Source: Artocarpus heterophyllus (taxonomy: Eukaryota > Streptophyta > Magnoliopsida > Rosales > Moraceae). Taken from it: 64,000 bases of DNA. Both the position numbers and the translations under genes were made by a program. Below, in pieces: positions 24,491 through 36,800 of this stretch (position 1 is its first letter; each line of letters begins with the position of its first letter). The stretch is taken from positions 26,920,597-26,984,596 of the forward strand of contig CM046347.1 in the NCBI GenBank assembly GCA_025403435.1, in the 5' to 3' direction. The notes below the pieces were generated by a model that searched no databases, was not told the DNA's origin, and saw nothing but the letters and a program-made list of their open reading frames with translations.

Positions 24491-25297
24491 TTATTAAAAC
24501 TAATGACCCTTAAACTTTAAGGTCATTCTTATTTTGCCCCCTTAAACTTTAAAAATAACCACTTTACTCTCTAAACTTTCAAAAATCCTCATTTTGTCCC
24601 ATTGAATTTTAAAAATCACTGTTTTGCCTTTAAACTTTCAAAACTCATCACTTTGTCTTCTAAATTTCCGATATTTCATTCAAATAAACAAAATTAAGCC
24701 CACATAGTTTACACATGGGTCATCCATAAGGGCAAAAATAAGATTTTATCACTCTTCAAGTTTTGTTTTATGTTTACACTCTCATTTAACGCCTTGTTTT
24801 TTTTTTATCTAAACTCTTATTTAGAAAGGATTTGCCTACACATTTCTTCTCATTTTTAACGCGCAACTCATTTAATAAGGTTGATATTGTTCGTTGATAT
24901 CTAAATTTGAATACTAAAAAAGATGAGTTATGCATTAAAGATGAAAAGATATCAGCAAATAATATCAAGAAGAAATATACATACATACCCTTTTTAAATA
25001 AGAGCTAATAAAAAATCGTTAAATGAGAATGTAAACAGGAAACAAAACATGAGAGTGATAAAATCTAATTTTTGCCCTTATAGGTGACCCATGTGCAAAT
25101 CACACGAGCTTAATTATGTATATTTGAACGAAATATCGAACATAGGAGACAAAATGAGGAACTTTGAAACAAAGGCAAACTAATGACTCTTAAAATTCTG
25201 GGACAAAGTGAGAATTTTAAAAGTTCAAAGGTAAAGTGGTGATTCATGAGGAAAAGTGAGAGAGACCCTAAAGTTTAGGGGCCACTAGTGGTAATAA
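24491..25297. mobile_element. Foldback element of about 0.8 kb with arms over 300 bases
   Basis: The left end reads 'ttattaaaactaatgaccct' and the complement of the right end reads 'ttattaccactagtggcccc'. The pairing continues inwards through 'catgggtcatccataagggc' on the left and 'gcccttataggtgacccatg' on the right, and through 'tgtttacactctcatttaac' and its partner 'gttaaatgagaatgtaaaca'. The whole element would fold into one long hairpin. Several 'ttaaactttaaaaa...cactttg' units repeat within each arm. No coding region. Target duplication not clear. Confidence 0.65.
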
Positions 25298-25329
25298 CCC
25301 TAAAAATTAAGTTTGGTTTGGCTTATACT

Positions 25330-25365
<36 letters not shown>

Positions 25366-25583
25366 AGTCTGATGTTTGGAATTTTCTTAGTTTGTAAATG
25401 TAGCTATGTTCATGCGGTCTTATAACGCTCAATTTGTTAAAATGTAACATTACAATGTTACATTTGTTACATGCGAGTAACTTCAGAGTTATACTAATGC
25501 ATGAATAGAGTTACACTCTCGAACAAAAAAAAGTTAAAAACATTGGATTAGTTCGATGTAGGACTGGAGAGTCTTCCTATATA
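25298..25583. other. Intergenic spacer with (AT)n microsatellite
   Basis: An (AT)n run at about 25336-25361 and a short palindromic 'gtaacattacaatgttac' near 25444. No gene. Confidence 0.5.
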
Positions 25584-25588
25584 CATTA
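25584..25588 (+). repeat. Target-site duplication CATTA, left copy
   Basis: CATTA just before TGTAATGTCC; repeated at 28698-28702. Confidence 0.75.
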
Positions 25589-28500
25589 TGTAATGTCCTC
25601 TTTACAGACGTTACAGATGTCGTTATTTTCATGCATTACACACGTACTTTTATTTTAGGATAACCATTTGAAAAAAAACTTAATTGTTTTGAAAAACATA
25701 AAACTTAATTGGAAACATAATTAAGAAATCATATCCATGATCTATGCATGCTTTTTTTTTTTACAAAATTTAATAATTTAATCTATAATAATAATAACAA
25801 TAATAATAATAATTTACTTGATCATAAACATTTTTGAATTAGTTAAACATTCTAAATAATAAAATCATAATTTAAAAAAAATTACAAAATTTTAAAACAA
25901 TCAGCTCGCACTATTCGGCAGGCCAGAAAACATCCACCAACAAGCTGCCGAAGGCTCTGCAAACAGGGTTTTAAACTCTTGCTAGGTTCGGCAGACCGAT
26001 CTTCATTGTTTGGCAAGCCTACCGACTAAGAAAAATTAAAAAAATTAATTTTTAAATCGAGAATCAATACTTCAATACGCGGAAGACCATATACTTAATA
26101 TAATAAGATAAAATAATAAAACATAGTTAATATATTCTTTAAAACTTATCAATAAACATGTTCAAATTATAAAACTTTTTTTAATCATTAAAAACTTTCT
26201 TCCTTGATGTGCTTCCGATTACAATTTATCTTGCTTAACTCACACTCCTTTCCATGCCCTCCGTCTAGTCCATTACTTTCTTACCCTTATCTGCAACATG
26301 ATATAAACTTGAATAAGCTAAAATTTAGTAAGTATATTATTATATCATAAATTAAAACATTTATAAACATCATCATCAACATAATAGTGCACTAAGCACA
26401 ATTTCTTAAGGAACATATCTTTCGTAACTTTGTCCATGTTAAAACTTAATTCATTTTATCTTAAGGGCCCAAGTGTTGCACCATAATCATCATTGTATGT
26501 GTGCCGTCATGAGAGGAGAAGGGTAGCTAATCCTAAACCAAACATAACATCATAACATTAGAGTGCAACACTTATTTAGGTGATACATATATATATAATT
26601 TTCATGCTTTGAATCATCATACATGCATAACTTTTGAACATAATCTTTCATATGAAACCTTTAAAGAAAATCATCATAATAAAATCATCTCAGATATCAT
26701 CTTGAACATAATTTCAAACCTTATAAAACATATCATGTTGTAGGCGAGAATGTACTTTTTTTTTTTTAGCTAGCTTACTTAACCTTAATATGGTTGGTGA
26801 CGACGCCGCGGTCTTGATATGCTCTTCTTCATAATATGTTCATGTCATACATTCATAAAAATATATATAATAAAAATTAATATTTATTTTCAGAAAACAA
26901 ACCATCCATTTCATAAGTCATCACACATACATTCATCTCTTTGCAAACATAATTTAAAACACATTTTCATTATCCATAAATCATTAGAACAAATTACAAC
27001 ACAAACATTTTCTGACCTCCCTAAATTCTCGATTCAATAACTCAACACTTACACGTAATTTAGGCACCAAACTTGGCAGGAACAAATATAGCATATACAC
27101 ATAGTACTATGATTTTTCATTAATCATAAAAATTTCATTTGGCAATAAGTCACATGTCTCACACTTCCAAAACTGCCAACAATAACAATTCAGTGAACTC
27201 TAAACTCAAGTCCATATATCACATTTTGCATACCATAGAAAAATCTACAAAAATTAACACATATAATAGACAAATAAAACTTTAACATATCCAAAAATCA
27301 CCATAGAATAGATTCCATACAATCCAAAACATGTGTTTGAATTTAGAGACAAAACAACCATAATCATTTCATGTAGTGAGTTATATGCAATCATCATATT
27401 CCCATAATTAAAATAAAATTCTGATGACCTTAAAATTCATAAGACATCTTATTAACATAAACTTACAGAGCCACAAAAATTCTTGTCACTAAATAAAATT
27501 ATTTAATTACACAAAAACACCACACAATAAAAGTTCAACAAATTACCGATAAAACAGTCTATAAAACCTAGCTTCTATAGAAATTTCATAACTCATGAAT
27601 TATATATCATATTATCATGAGACCTACCATTTCATACATTGACATATACATAAACATATTTGTCAAATTTCGTGAAAAACATTCATTTTCATCATGAGCA
27701 ACACCTATATTTTTCATGCACACTAACAAACAGCAATATTTCATTATGAGGTGCACAGAGAGAAAAAGATTCATATCTTAACATAGAAAAATCCAATTAA
27801 GGTGAAATTTGGAGGAACATCACATAACACATCCATGCACAACATATTAAAATTTCAGAGCAAAAAGAAAATACCTAGACAAAGTTATGGCAGTCGAATT
27901 AAAGAGGAGAAATGCATTTCAAAACAACCAAAAAATTCTTACCTTAACAAATTTCTTCTCAAAACTCCTTCAATTCAACCAACGAAATTTCAATTTTTCT
28001 TTCAAATAATTAACAGGGAAAATTGAGAGAAAGACAAGAAGAAAGCATGAAGAAGAAGAAGAGAGAGAAGAAATTATCGTGAAGGGAAAATGGGAGTAAC
28101 GTACAAGGGAGGCTTGTCTAATCCAATATCATCAGAAATTTCTGACTAATTAGAGGCCAAATCACGTGGACAGTGGAGAGTAATAAGGGGAAAGTCAACT
28201 AATTAGCTTCACTTACCATATTTCACCTCTTCAAAAATGGAAAACCATATCAAATAACTCAAATCAATCAAAAGTTAAAGCAATCAATCCAAAAATAAGC
28301 CAATCAATCACAAATCATCATCCAATCATAACCAATTATCGTAATTATCTCTATCACAAATTCTGAAGAGATTGTTGCTGATTGCTCGTCAGCCATCTTC
28401 GGCCGGACAAGTGCATAGTCCGGCCTGTCGATTCCATGAAGTCCGGCCTGCCGAACTGTCCTAAATACAAGGATACATCGTAGCATATAAATCATAATGA

Positions 28501-28697
28501 ATCATAAATAAACATACAATGTAAATAACATGAACACTTGAGCACATCAATTCCACGTGATCATCACCTGTCATAACACTTAGAATAATTAGTTAGTAAC
28601 ATAAAATCATAAATCATAACATATATCAATAAGAAAATTACTTAACGTCGTTACTAACTTAACATAATCCGTTACATAAAAATCAACGGGTGTTACA
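25589..28697 (-). mobile_element. Solo LTR, copy E (reverse orientation, longer variant)
   Basis: About 3.1 kb, from TGTAATGTCC to CGGGTGTTACA, flanked by CATTA on both sides. The ends match those of copy D. A GA-rich stretch at 28020-28090 is the complement of the CT-rich leader of the other copies. Blocks rich in 'cggcaggcc'-type motifs lie at about 25910-26030 and 28390-28460, and the same motif forms the variable block in copy C. The AT-rich middle (26100-28000) shows no coding region. It appears to be a longer, more diverged member of the same LTR family. Confidence 0.75.
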
Positions 28698-28702
28698 CAT
28701 TA
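28698..28702 (+). repeat. Target-site duplication CATTA, right copy
   Basis: Identical to 25584-25588, immediately after the LTR end TGTTACA. Confidence 0.75.
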
Positions 28703-29400
28703 GGGTTAGAAATAGCAACCGTGATCCTCACCGTACATGTGTCAGTTCATCACTCGAAGAAGTCGACCATAACTTGTTGATTGGCTAGATTGACTAAGGA
28801 TAATGTGTCGATTGAGCTGGTAATTGATTGAAGAATAGTGGGACCCACATGGAATAAATCAAGGAAGAAATATTCTAAGATCTCAAGAAGATCAAATCTT
28901 TTAAAGAAGGCAAGGATCACATTAATCTCAATAAAGAGGCAATTTTAAAATAAATTAAAAAAAATAAACAGGAAAGTCAACTAAAACCAAAAAAGATCTC
29001 AGATCAACTCAAAATCAGCTCCAGAATCAAGCAATTATGAAGCCAAATTTTTTCTCTATGAATAGGGAACCAATCCTACAAATTGAACATCATTGTATTA
29101 TAAATATTTGCGTTTCCTCTCTCTATTCTCTCTCTAAAATCCCATCTTCTCTCTCTCCCATTCTCTATCATCTTCGTTATGCTCAACTTTTGTACTTTTA
29201 ATTAATATAGTAAAACCCCAATACCCTACAGTGAATGTAGCCCTTATTCCGAAGATGAACAACTATGAATCTACGTGTCTATATATTTTTATTACGTTTT
29301 ACACTTTGTTTTCGGTGGATGTCGATTTAAAAGCCAATCACTAACTCTCACCCTATTGATTCCCTAGAGCAGTCATTGGCACCTAAACAAGTCCATTTAC
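28703..29400 (+). other. LTR-like or promoter-like unassigned segment
   Basis: Contains 'ctctatgaatagggaacc' (TATA-like) near 29052 followed by a CT-rich leader ('ttcctctctctattctctct') and 'tcggtggatgtcgattt'. This organisation is typical of a plant LTR, but its borders, target duplication and coding region were not found. It could also be an unrelated promoter. No open frame was supported. Confidence 0.3.
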
Positions 29401-29415
29401 AGAATTCATCATCTA

Positions 29416-29478
29416 CAAATATATATCTACAACCTCTCTATCTATATATATATATATAGGTTGTAGATATATATATAT
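29416..29478. repeat. AT-rich perfect hairpin
   Basis: 'atatatctacaacct' and its exact complement 'aggttgtagatatat' flank an AT-rich loop of about 22 bases. The stem is 15 or more base pairs and extends into (AT)n on both sides. Confidence 0.6.
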
Positions 29479-29629
29479 ATGAAAAATATTACAGCCACAT
29501 CATTACGTTAGGTTTAGTATTCCAAATATATCTTGACTAGTACACGGTATCCACTTCAGTTAGTGTAGCAATCACCGGCTGGACATTTTTTAAGAGTATT
29601 TTGAACATTTTTTTAAGTGAAATTAAAGT

Positions 29630-29797
29630 GTTGACAAAATAGAGTTATAAATTTATATATTAAATATAATCCGAGGGTACATATGTGAGGTACATATTCG
29701 ATGAAAATCAAAACGAAAGTTATACTTTATTACGAAAGTATAATTTAATGCTGTATAGACAAAGGCTATAAAAAAGGTAAATAACCCCTTTTAAAAA
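29630..29797. mobile_element. Half-copy of the long-inverted-repeat MITE
   Basis: Resembles only the right arm of 5598-6092 ('ttatatattaaatataatcc', then 'aaaaaaggtaaataacccc'). The left arm is missing, so this is a truncated copy. Confidence 0.45.
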
Positions 29798-30098
29798 TTG
29801 AAAATGATAATGTTTAAAAAAAAAAAAGTGATGACTTGTATCGTTCTATATCACAAATATTCACTCATCTACGTTATAAATCTTGAAATTTTTTTCAATA
29901 TAACGTATTATCCAATTTAAAGATCACAGCTAGGCACCTCAGCACCTAAATGGTAAAACAAAGTAGCATAACGATAAATTACTATTACGGAAGTAGAAAC
30001 ATAGCTACGGCGTCCCCACAACAAATACAAACACAAAATATGAACTCAAAAGGAATTTATCAAATCACAATTACCTGGTTGCCGTTACCTGACTAGAT

Positions 30099-33000
30099 TC
30101 AAAACACATCGGTTTGGAATCTCTCATCATACAAGCCATGCCAGTCCAAGAGGAAAACCGACCTAGGGAAGTAAAAGTTTGGCCTTTTTATCTCCTTCAA
30201 GTTCTTCAGATTGCTTGATGCATTTGCAATATCCTGCCTGGTCAAGTTTGCACACCCAAACAAATCCAGGTACTCCAGATTCAAGCAACCTTCAGATATT
30301 GAAACAAGCCCTTTCGCTGATAACTTGGAGAACCGAAGTTCAAGGTGCTCCAAATGAGGCATGGATTTCGCAATTGCAGCGGCTTCCGAATCACCATCTT
30401 GAGGGCAAGCACTTAGGTACTCGTCTGGGACAATTCCAACATGTTGGGAAGGATCTAAGCAGTTCATCAAGTTTCGTTTCAGGATCTTAAGGTTCGGACA
30501 ATTCCCTCCAATTAATGCCAATGATTCATGAGATATTTCATAGCAATAGCTAATGTCAAGCTCCCTGAGCATGGGACATCGGAAGGCTATCGTAGACATG
30601 GATACATCAGTAACATTTGGGCAGCTCTGTATTGAAAGAATCTCAAGATTCCGACACCTATCAAAGAAATACAAGGAAAAATTTCAGTTGGGTGATTTAG
30701 CTTCCCAAAAACCAACAAACAACGAAAACAAACTGCTAGAAAAATGAAAATTACCACATCTAACTTCCTGATTTTAACGTTAAACAATATATAATTTTTT
30801 GTTGGTAACAGATGCTTGAAAATGAAGTTCATTCAGAACCCATAACGAAACAATCAACCGGAAAAGCTAAAACATTGAACACACCGTTCTAATACAAGTC
30901 AAATATCTGTAGCCATGTTAAGGTTCAAATACAATTGTAACAAGCTAAGGGTCCCAGTTAAAGACTGGACTTTGAGATAGAAGAACGAGTTGCTAAATTC
31001 GACAACACAAAACATGTAATCTTTATCAACCCTGGAAGCAGAATACAGAGCGGAAGCTATGGCAGCACAAGAAAGTACATGGCTGATTCAATTACTGAAG
31101 GACCTACAAGGCTACACCAGCCAATTGACTATGCAGTGCCACTGTTTGATGACAACTTATCCACAATTCATCCAGCATAGAATCCAGTATTCCATGTAAG
31201 GACTAAGCACGTGGAAGTACATCATCACTTTATGCGGGAAAAAGTATGACAAGAAGAGTTAGAGATGCACCATGTCAGAATAGATAATCAAGTGGCAGAC
31301 TTGCTTACTAAAGGCCTCAACTCCATTAGATTTCAGAAACAAAAAGATCAACTTAACATGAACAACAGAACAATGATGGAGGTTGGTGCAAAGGGGAAGT
31401 GTTGAGAGTCATCATCGACTCTTGGATCTCTAGAATGGCCTAGAGTCTCCTACAAATTGCTGCCATCTTCTAGAATCATCAAGGATCCTTATGTGTCTAG
31501 GAAATTCTAGAGCTTCCTTCAAATTGCCGGAAGTGGAAGCTTCAAGAGCACTTCCAAAGTTGGCAAGAGATGCCGACCTGTATACTAGAAGCTTCTCCAA
31601 GTAAATAAATTTGTAATCGCCGACTAAAGTGTACTATAAATAGGACCTTCGGTCTTGTGCGGGGTGTAGGCCGAATTGTGAGGGTCTAAGAGTGTCTAAG
31701 TGTGTGCAGTCTGAGTGCTTGGTCAGTAAGTGCATGTGCCTTGGTGGAGTTATAAACTCTGTGAAGTCTTATGAGGCACATGCCAGCAAGTGTGGTGTCG
31801 TTTGTGAGAGTGCTAGTGTAGTAGTGAGGTATTCTTTTGTGGTCTTGCTATTTAAGGTGTCTTTTTGTAATTACTTTTTTTTAAAAAAATAAAACTAATT
31901 ACACGCTTGTCCATCATTAATTTTTCATCCTAGTAAAGGTAATTCTCCATGTGCATCCTTGTGATCTCCTTCTACAGCCAACGAACCTGCTACTAGCGTT
32001 GCCCAAGTCCACCACTAGCACCACTGCATCAAATAAAACAACCACATGTGCTTTCCCTCTCTCTTTTCTAACTTTTTATTCAGACAAAACAAATAATGTA
32101 TGATCCTAAATTAAAAGTCCAGATTATGGACGATAAATAAATCAACAATTCACTCGGTAAGTCAACAATTAATCAAAATAAATTTAACAATATCTATTAA
32201 GGATATATTCAGCATGTGATTATTGATGTTTAAAAGAGCAAACATTGATTTAACATCTGAAAAGCGCACAATTACTAAAACATCATGCTACAATCGAGCC
32301 ATTTCTACGCATATTCCTATACTATATGGTCAAAACCACTTTTTTATTGATCAACACCTAACATCACAACACGAAAAACATAATTCTCAATTCCTCATAA
32401 TAACACAATTACCTTTCAATTACACAACAAAAAGCTCCAAGTTTCCAGCACAAAACTAAAATCAAACCAAAAAACACATTTTTCCTCGATCGCAGCACAA
32501 CAAACAAAGTTCTAAGAGTACATTTTCAAACCGCTAATACCTCTCAATTTATTATAACACAATTACTTTTCAATCACACAACAAAAAGCCCCAAATTTCG
32601 AGCACAAAACTAATATCAAACCTGAAATTAAATTTTCGTCGATCGCAGAAGAGTACACTTTCAAATCGCTAATACCTTTCAATAACAAACCCTAAGATCC
32701 AAAATTTCAGACCCAAACAAAGGAACAAAAACCTACTGTTTTTCTCAATCAACGCCCAAAAATCGCAGCAAAACAAACAAAATTTTCACCACGCAACTGA
32801 AAAATCAAAATTGTCAGACCAAGAACGGTTTTTCGAATTCGCTTGTACCTTTCGGCCGCGAAAGAGAGGGCTCGATTAGAGCAGTGCCTGGTGCGAATCT
32901 TGGTGATCGAGCCGCCGCTCCAGTCGACGACGGATCGGAGCATGGAATCGACCTTGCGCTCGAAGTCGGGGGACCACCAGCGAGGTGAATCCGCCTCCGA

Positions 33001-33207
33001 GTCGAACCGAGTCTCGAGATCGAAGGCGGAGTGGAGGGAGGGGTCCTTGCAGGCGTTGAGCCAGGACTTGCAGGTCAACATGGGGCCTCGCCACCGGTGC
33101 TCGAGGCTGAGACGAGCGAGGATGTTGATAAGGCAATCGTGAGTCAACTCGGCCCAGTCGCAACTTGGTCGTGACTCGGTGTCGTCGTCTTCTGTTTTTT
33201 TCTCCAT
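30099..33207 (-). CDS. SKIP1: F-box/LRR protein, SKIP1-like (exons 33207-32849 and 30657-30099)
   Basis: The spliced protein is 305 residues, close to Arabidopsis SKIP1. Exon 1 (359 bases) begins at ATG 33207 and ends at the donor AAG|GTACAA; exon 2 starts after the acceptor GATAG at 30657. Joining completes an Arg codon and keeps the frame. Residues about 18-60 form the F-box (DWAELTHDCLINILARLSLE, with RWRGPMLTCKSWLNAC), which binds SKP1/ASK proteins of an SCF ubiquitin ligase. Exon 2 encodes leucine-rich repeats (CRNLEILSIQSCPNVTDVSM, CPMLRELDISYCYEISHESL, CLNLEYLDLFGCANLT) that would bind the substrate. The protein should act in the nucleus or cytosol to mark targets for the proteasome; substrate unknown. 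The 2.2-kb intron holds a Ty1/copia remnant in the opposite orientation. No lesion seen. Confidence 0.9.
30985..32035 (+). mobile_element. Ty1/copia 3' remnant in the SKIP1-like intron
   Basis: About 30985-31402 is the end of a copia polyprotein, the RNase H region: LEAEYRAEAMAAQESTW, then VFHVRTKHVEVHHHFMREKV and DNQVADLLTKGL are readable in two frames, with a frameshift and TAG and TGA stops, so it is dead. It is followed by a purine-rich tract ('ggtgcaaaggggaag') and then TGTTGAGAGTC at about 31400, the likely 3' LTR start. The LTR has a TATA box ('ctataaatagg') near 31635. Its right end is unclear (about 32035 is a guess). The 5' LTR, gag and most of pol are missing. It lies antisense to the host gene. 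Confidence 0.7.
31400..32035 (+). repeat. Copia 3' LTR (right border uncertain)
   Basis: Starts TGTTGAGAGTC right after a polypurine tract. TATA box at about 31635 and CT/T-rich downstream part. The right border was not defined because no TCAACA-type end or target duplication was found. Confidence 0.5.
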
Positions 33208-33430
33208 GGTCGTTGTTCGCGCTCCTCGCTATTAGAATGGGAGAGCTTCGTTCGGTCTTCTTCGTTTAAGCGTCTGATGCGTAAAGGCATATATATGCGG
33301 TCTTTTCATATCACTTGCCACGTGGCAGTATATCGTAGCTCCTCGTCCGCCCACACTCTGCAATTCCTCTGTCATCTCCGATTTCCTCCTAGAGAAACAG
33401 TAGAAGACGTCTCTTTTTTAAAGTTAACCG
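33208..33430 (-). promoter_or_regulatory. Upstream region of the SKIP1-like gene
   Basis: This short stretch left of the MITE-like DNA at 33440 should hold the promoter and 5' leader. On the minus strand a TATA-like 'gcatatatatgcc' lies near 33285-33297, about 80 bases before the start codon, and a 'ccacgtggca' G-box-type motif (CACGTG) is at 33319-33328. Assignment is by position and motif only. Confidence 0.45.
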
Positions 33431-33563
33431 TAATAAATACGAACCTTTGAAAAAATTTACGGTGAATGTTAATATAAATAATTTATTTACATTAAATAAG
33501 TTTATAATACTAATAATGTATTTATTTCTTGGTTTATAATATAAGCAATACTCTTTATCCTAA

Positions 33564-33731
33564 CTGGGCTGTGGCCTGGCCCTCTCAGTGGGGTGGGTCC
33601 CATCAGGTGGGACCTACCCAGTCCCATCAGGTGGGGCCCACCCCACTAAGATGGCCAGGCCATAGCCTGGCGAGACCCATCCAGTCCCATCAGGTGGGGC
33701 CACTCACTGAGAGGGCCAGGCCACAGCCTGG
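33564..33731. repeat. GC-rich hairpin with direct repeats in AT-rich DNA
   Basis: The left arm 'ctgtggcctggccctctcag' is exactly inverted in 'ctgagagggccaggccacag' on the right, with further near-pairing outside. In between, 'cccatcaggtggg' occurs three times and 'ggccaggccatagcctgg' adds a small palindrome. The flanks (about 33440-33560 and 33745-33860) are themselves AT-rich and roughly inverted, so the whole may be a transposable element with a GC-rich centre. Confidence 0.65.
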
Positions 33732-33864
33732 TGGGAAAAAAAAGTTTTTCTTATAATATAAATATTTTTTATTTATATAGTAAATAAATTGTTTATATTA
33801 TAATTTGATATTTATTTTAGATATTTTTAAAATCTGATATTTACTTTAAAAAAAAAATCAACTA

Positions 33865-36800
33865 TAACCCTTATAATAGCATGCTTTTGAACTTCAAAAT
33901 ATAACTTCTATTTCTTTTTTTTAGGAGAACAGGTATTCTTTTCAACCTATGAAATATTTACAAAAAAAAAATTAGATTTTTTTTAAATGAAATTTTATTC
34001 TACTAAAAATAGTACAAACAAAGTTACATAATGTTGATATCTTTTTTCACAAGGCACAAGTCTAACCCATATACTATGATATAACCCAAGATAAAGTACG
34101 TAGACCCAAGCCACGAGGCAGGGTTGTCTAAGTAAGTCATGGATTGGAAGGTTGAGGAATGTGAACGAGTCTATTTTATTTGGTCCAGTTAGACTTTCAA
34201 CTCACTTGAAAGGTTCTAAGTATAATTAGAATTAGAATAAATGATAAATTTGTTAAAAAGTTCCAACTTTTTTAAAGAGGTGTTATTTGGTTTCCAACTT
34301 TTTTTATTTAACTAAGTCTAACCGTTGAAAAAAATATGTGATTCAGTCCCCAACTATTAAATTTTGGACGGAGAAAAGTTTTAACCACTTTTAGTATGGG
34401 TATTTTAGTTTAACATCGAATATGCTTTAAAGAAATTAAAATTAAAACATAAAAAAAAAACTTAAAAATTGCCCTAAAAATAGTTAAACTTAGCAAAAAA
34501 AATCAACAAAAACATTCCTTCAAAATTCTTCAGCAACGGCCACCACCACCCACCTTCTTCCTCTCCTTCGTCATTCACCCTCCCCCATTTGATTATGACC
34601 CCCTCCACTCCCAGCTTTAGCACGAAGACCATCGCCCCCCACCCCTCCTAGCTTCGTCACAGTTCCCTACCCTAATTGTAACTTAAATACTATAACATAT
34701 AAGAGCTTGCATTGTAATAAATTTTTGCTTTTTATTGTAGCATATAAGAGCTTTACACTGTTCTAATTAGTTTGCCAAAAAAAGCCTAAATATGGATGCT
34801 CTCAAGTGAAATTATTGCACAACACATTTTTCCTTCTGTCGTTGAACCATAGTCAGAACTGTAGCTTTCTCCCTTAAAAAAGAAAAAGTCTCTAGCTTTC
34901 TTGTATATTCAAGTTTGCACATTCACCTTAGAAGTCTTTAAATTTAACAACTAGCGGAGGACTTCTCGTTTTTGACACTCTTATCCCGCTCTCCCTAACT
35001 TCCAAAACTGTTGCAATGTGATGCTAATGTTTGTCGCTTAATTGGTAATAAAAAAACACGTCCAACTAGAAATTCTAAAATCCCAATTTTAAAAAATCTC
35101 AATTCTTAATCCCTTAAATTGACAAAAAAATTCAAGAAAAATTGATATAGCAGGTCACATTGGAACAATTAACAAATGTAACAGGTAAATTACCAAAAGT
35201 AAATGTTCATGGAAGAAGCTGTGAGAGTTTGACAAGTTTAGAAGGTAAAATGACAAGACTCATAAAAAAAAAATAATGTCTCGATTCACCGGAACACTTT
35301 CAATCTAAAAAGCTCCCATTTTTGAAACAGTTCATAATGAAAAAGCATCCCATTTTTTAGAATTGTTCATCTGTTGCTAATGAACCCGAAGCCATTCAAA
35401 ACGCCGTTCCCATGCTCGCCTATGTGGACGAATAAATCCAGGAACATTGTTGACGCAATTTCAAACGGCTTTTATGGTTTAGGAGGGAGAAAACTGAGAT
35501 TATTAGGACATTTGATAAATCGATTAAAGCTGAAAATTTTGGTTTAAAAACTATTTATGTAAGAGCTTTATACTGTAGCAACTTTTTGTTTTTTATTATA
35601 ACTGTTAAAAATTTTACATTTTAGTTAGTTGAAATCAATTAGTTCTAACTGATTTGCTAAACTCGCTACGAGCTAATCAGAACAAGTAACAAAAAGCAGG
35701 CATTCAAAGAATCTGAGAAGTAAATAAACTAAGCCAAAGCAGAAAACAAAGAGGATGTACAGATAGAGTTGACCACCCTATCTGGGGAATGGAATATTGA
35801 GCTTTATCCAAATAATGCGCTTCATCAGAAAGTTTAACATCACATAAAAAAGAAAATAAGACCATAATGATACAAGATGTCAAGGTACCTTAGTCCGTTT
35901 GATTCCTCTGTTCCAAGCATGTGGTTTTAAGTTTGTTTGTTTGAAAAATGTGATTGAAAACTGGGTTTAAAACAAAGGGGTGTGTTTTCGGATTTGAGGC
36001 CTTTTTTTTGGGCTTATAACTGTTTAACCAAGGGTTCAAACTAGAATTTACCTTTCTTTACTAAATACTGGTTCAGAAGAAATTTTGATTCGATTACCGT
36101 AACCCCTTGAGCAAAATGGCCCCCTGATTTGCGCATGCATGAAAATTTTCAAACATTACCTTGAAAAAAAAAAAAAAACTGTTCAAGCATCCATCATTGC
36201 CTGCATCTAATCAGTATTCGTCTTCAAAGCTCTAAGATAATTTATCATTGCCAACAAGTAATGAACTTTGCCAAAACCTGCTTTTCTAATTCTAATGGAC
36301 ATCTCATACATGTACGCCACAGCTCAAACTCCATAACATTGAAAAGATTGTTCAGAAAAAGAGAATGGCAATAAGTTTTTCTCGATAAAATTGGTGTCTT
36401 TGTTGATATCAGAAAACAATTACTAAAATTTCGGTCACAAAAAAAACAAGAAGACAGCTTTCACAGCAAAACTGACCACTTGAGTCACCTAAGGAAACAA
36501 TTGGAAAATCTAACTACAAAAGGTATAGTAAGGAACCTGATTCGGATGTCCAGTTCAGTATACAGTTCCAAAAAAAAAAGTTTCAATGAATTCTATTTTC
36601 AGAAGAAAAAAAATTAAAGATATTTAAAAAAAAGCTAAAAGATATCAAACAGTGGCAATTTTAACTGTACTTGCATTTGAACAACCCAGAATAAAGCTAA
36701 AAAAAAAAAAGAAAACGTATTTTTGAAACTTTTTAACGTAAATAATAAGTTTTGAAAATATTTGTATTAAATAGTAAATTTTTATGTAAATAATTAATCT

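Noticed and set aside
26819..28026. Short frames inside solo LTR copy E
   Set aside because: AT-rich LTR sequence with no domains.
30179..30490. Plus-strand frame opposite SKIP1-like exon 2
   Set aside because: Shadow of the real exon; the minus-strand frame has LRRs and splice sites.
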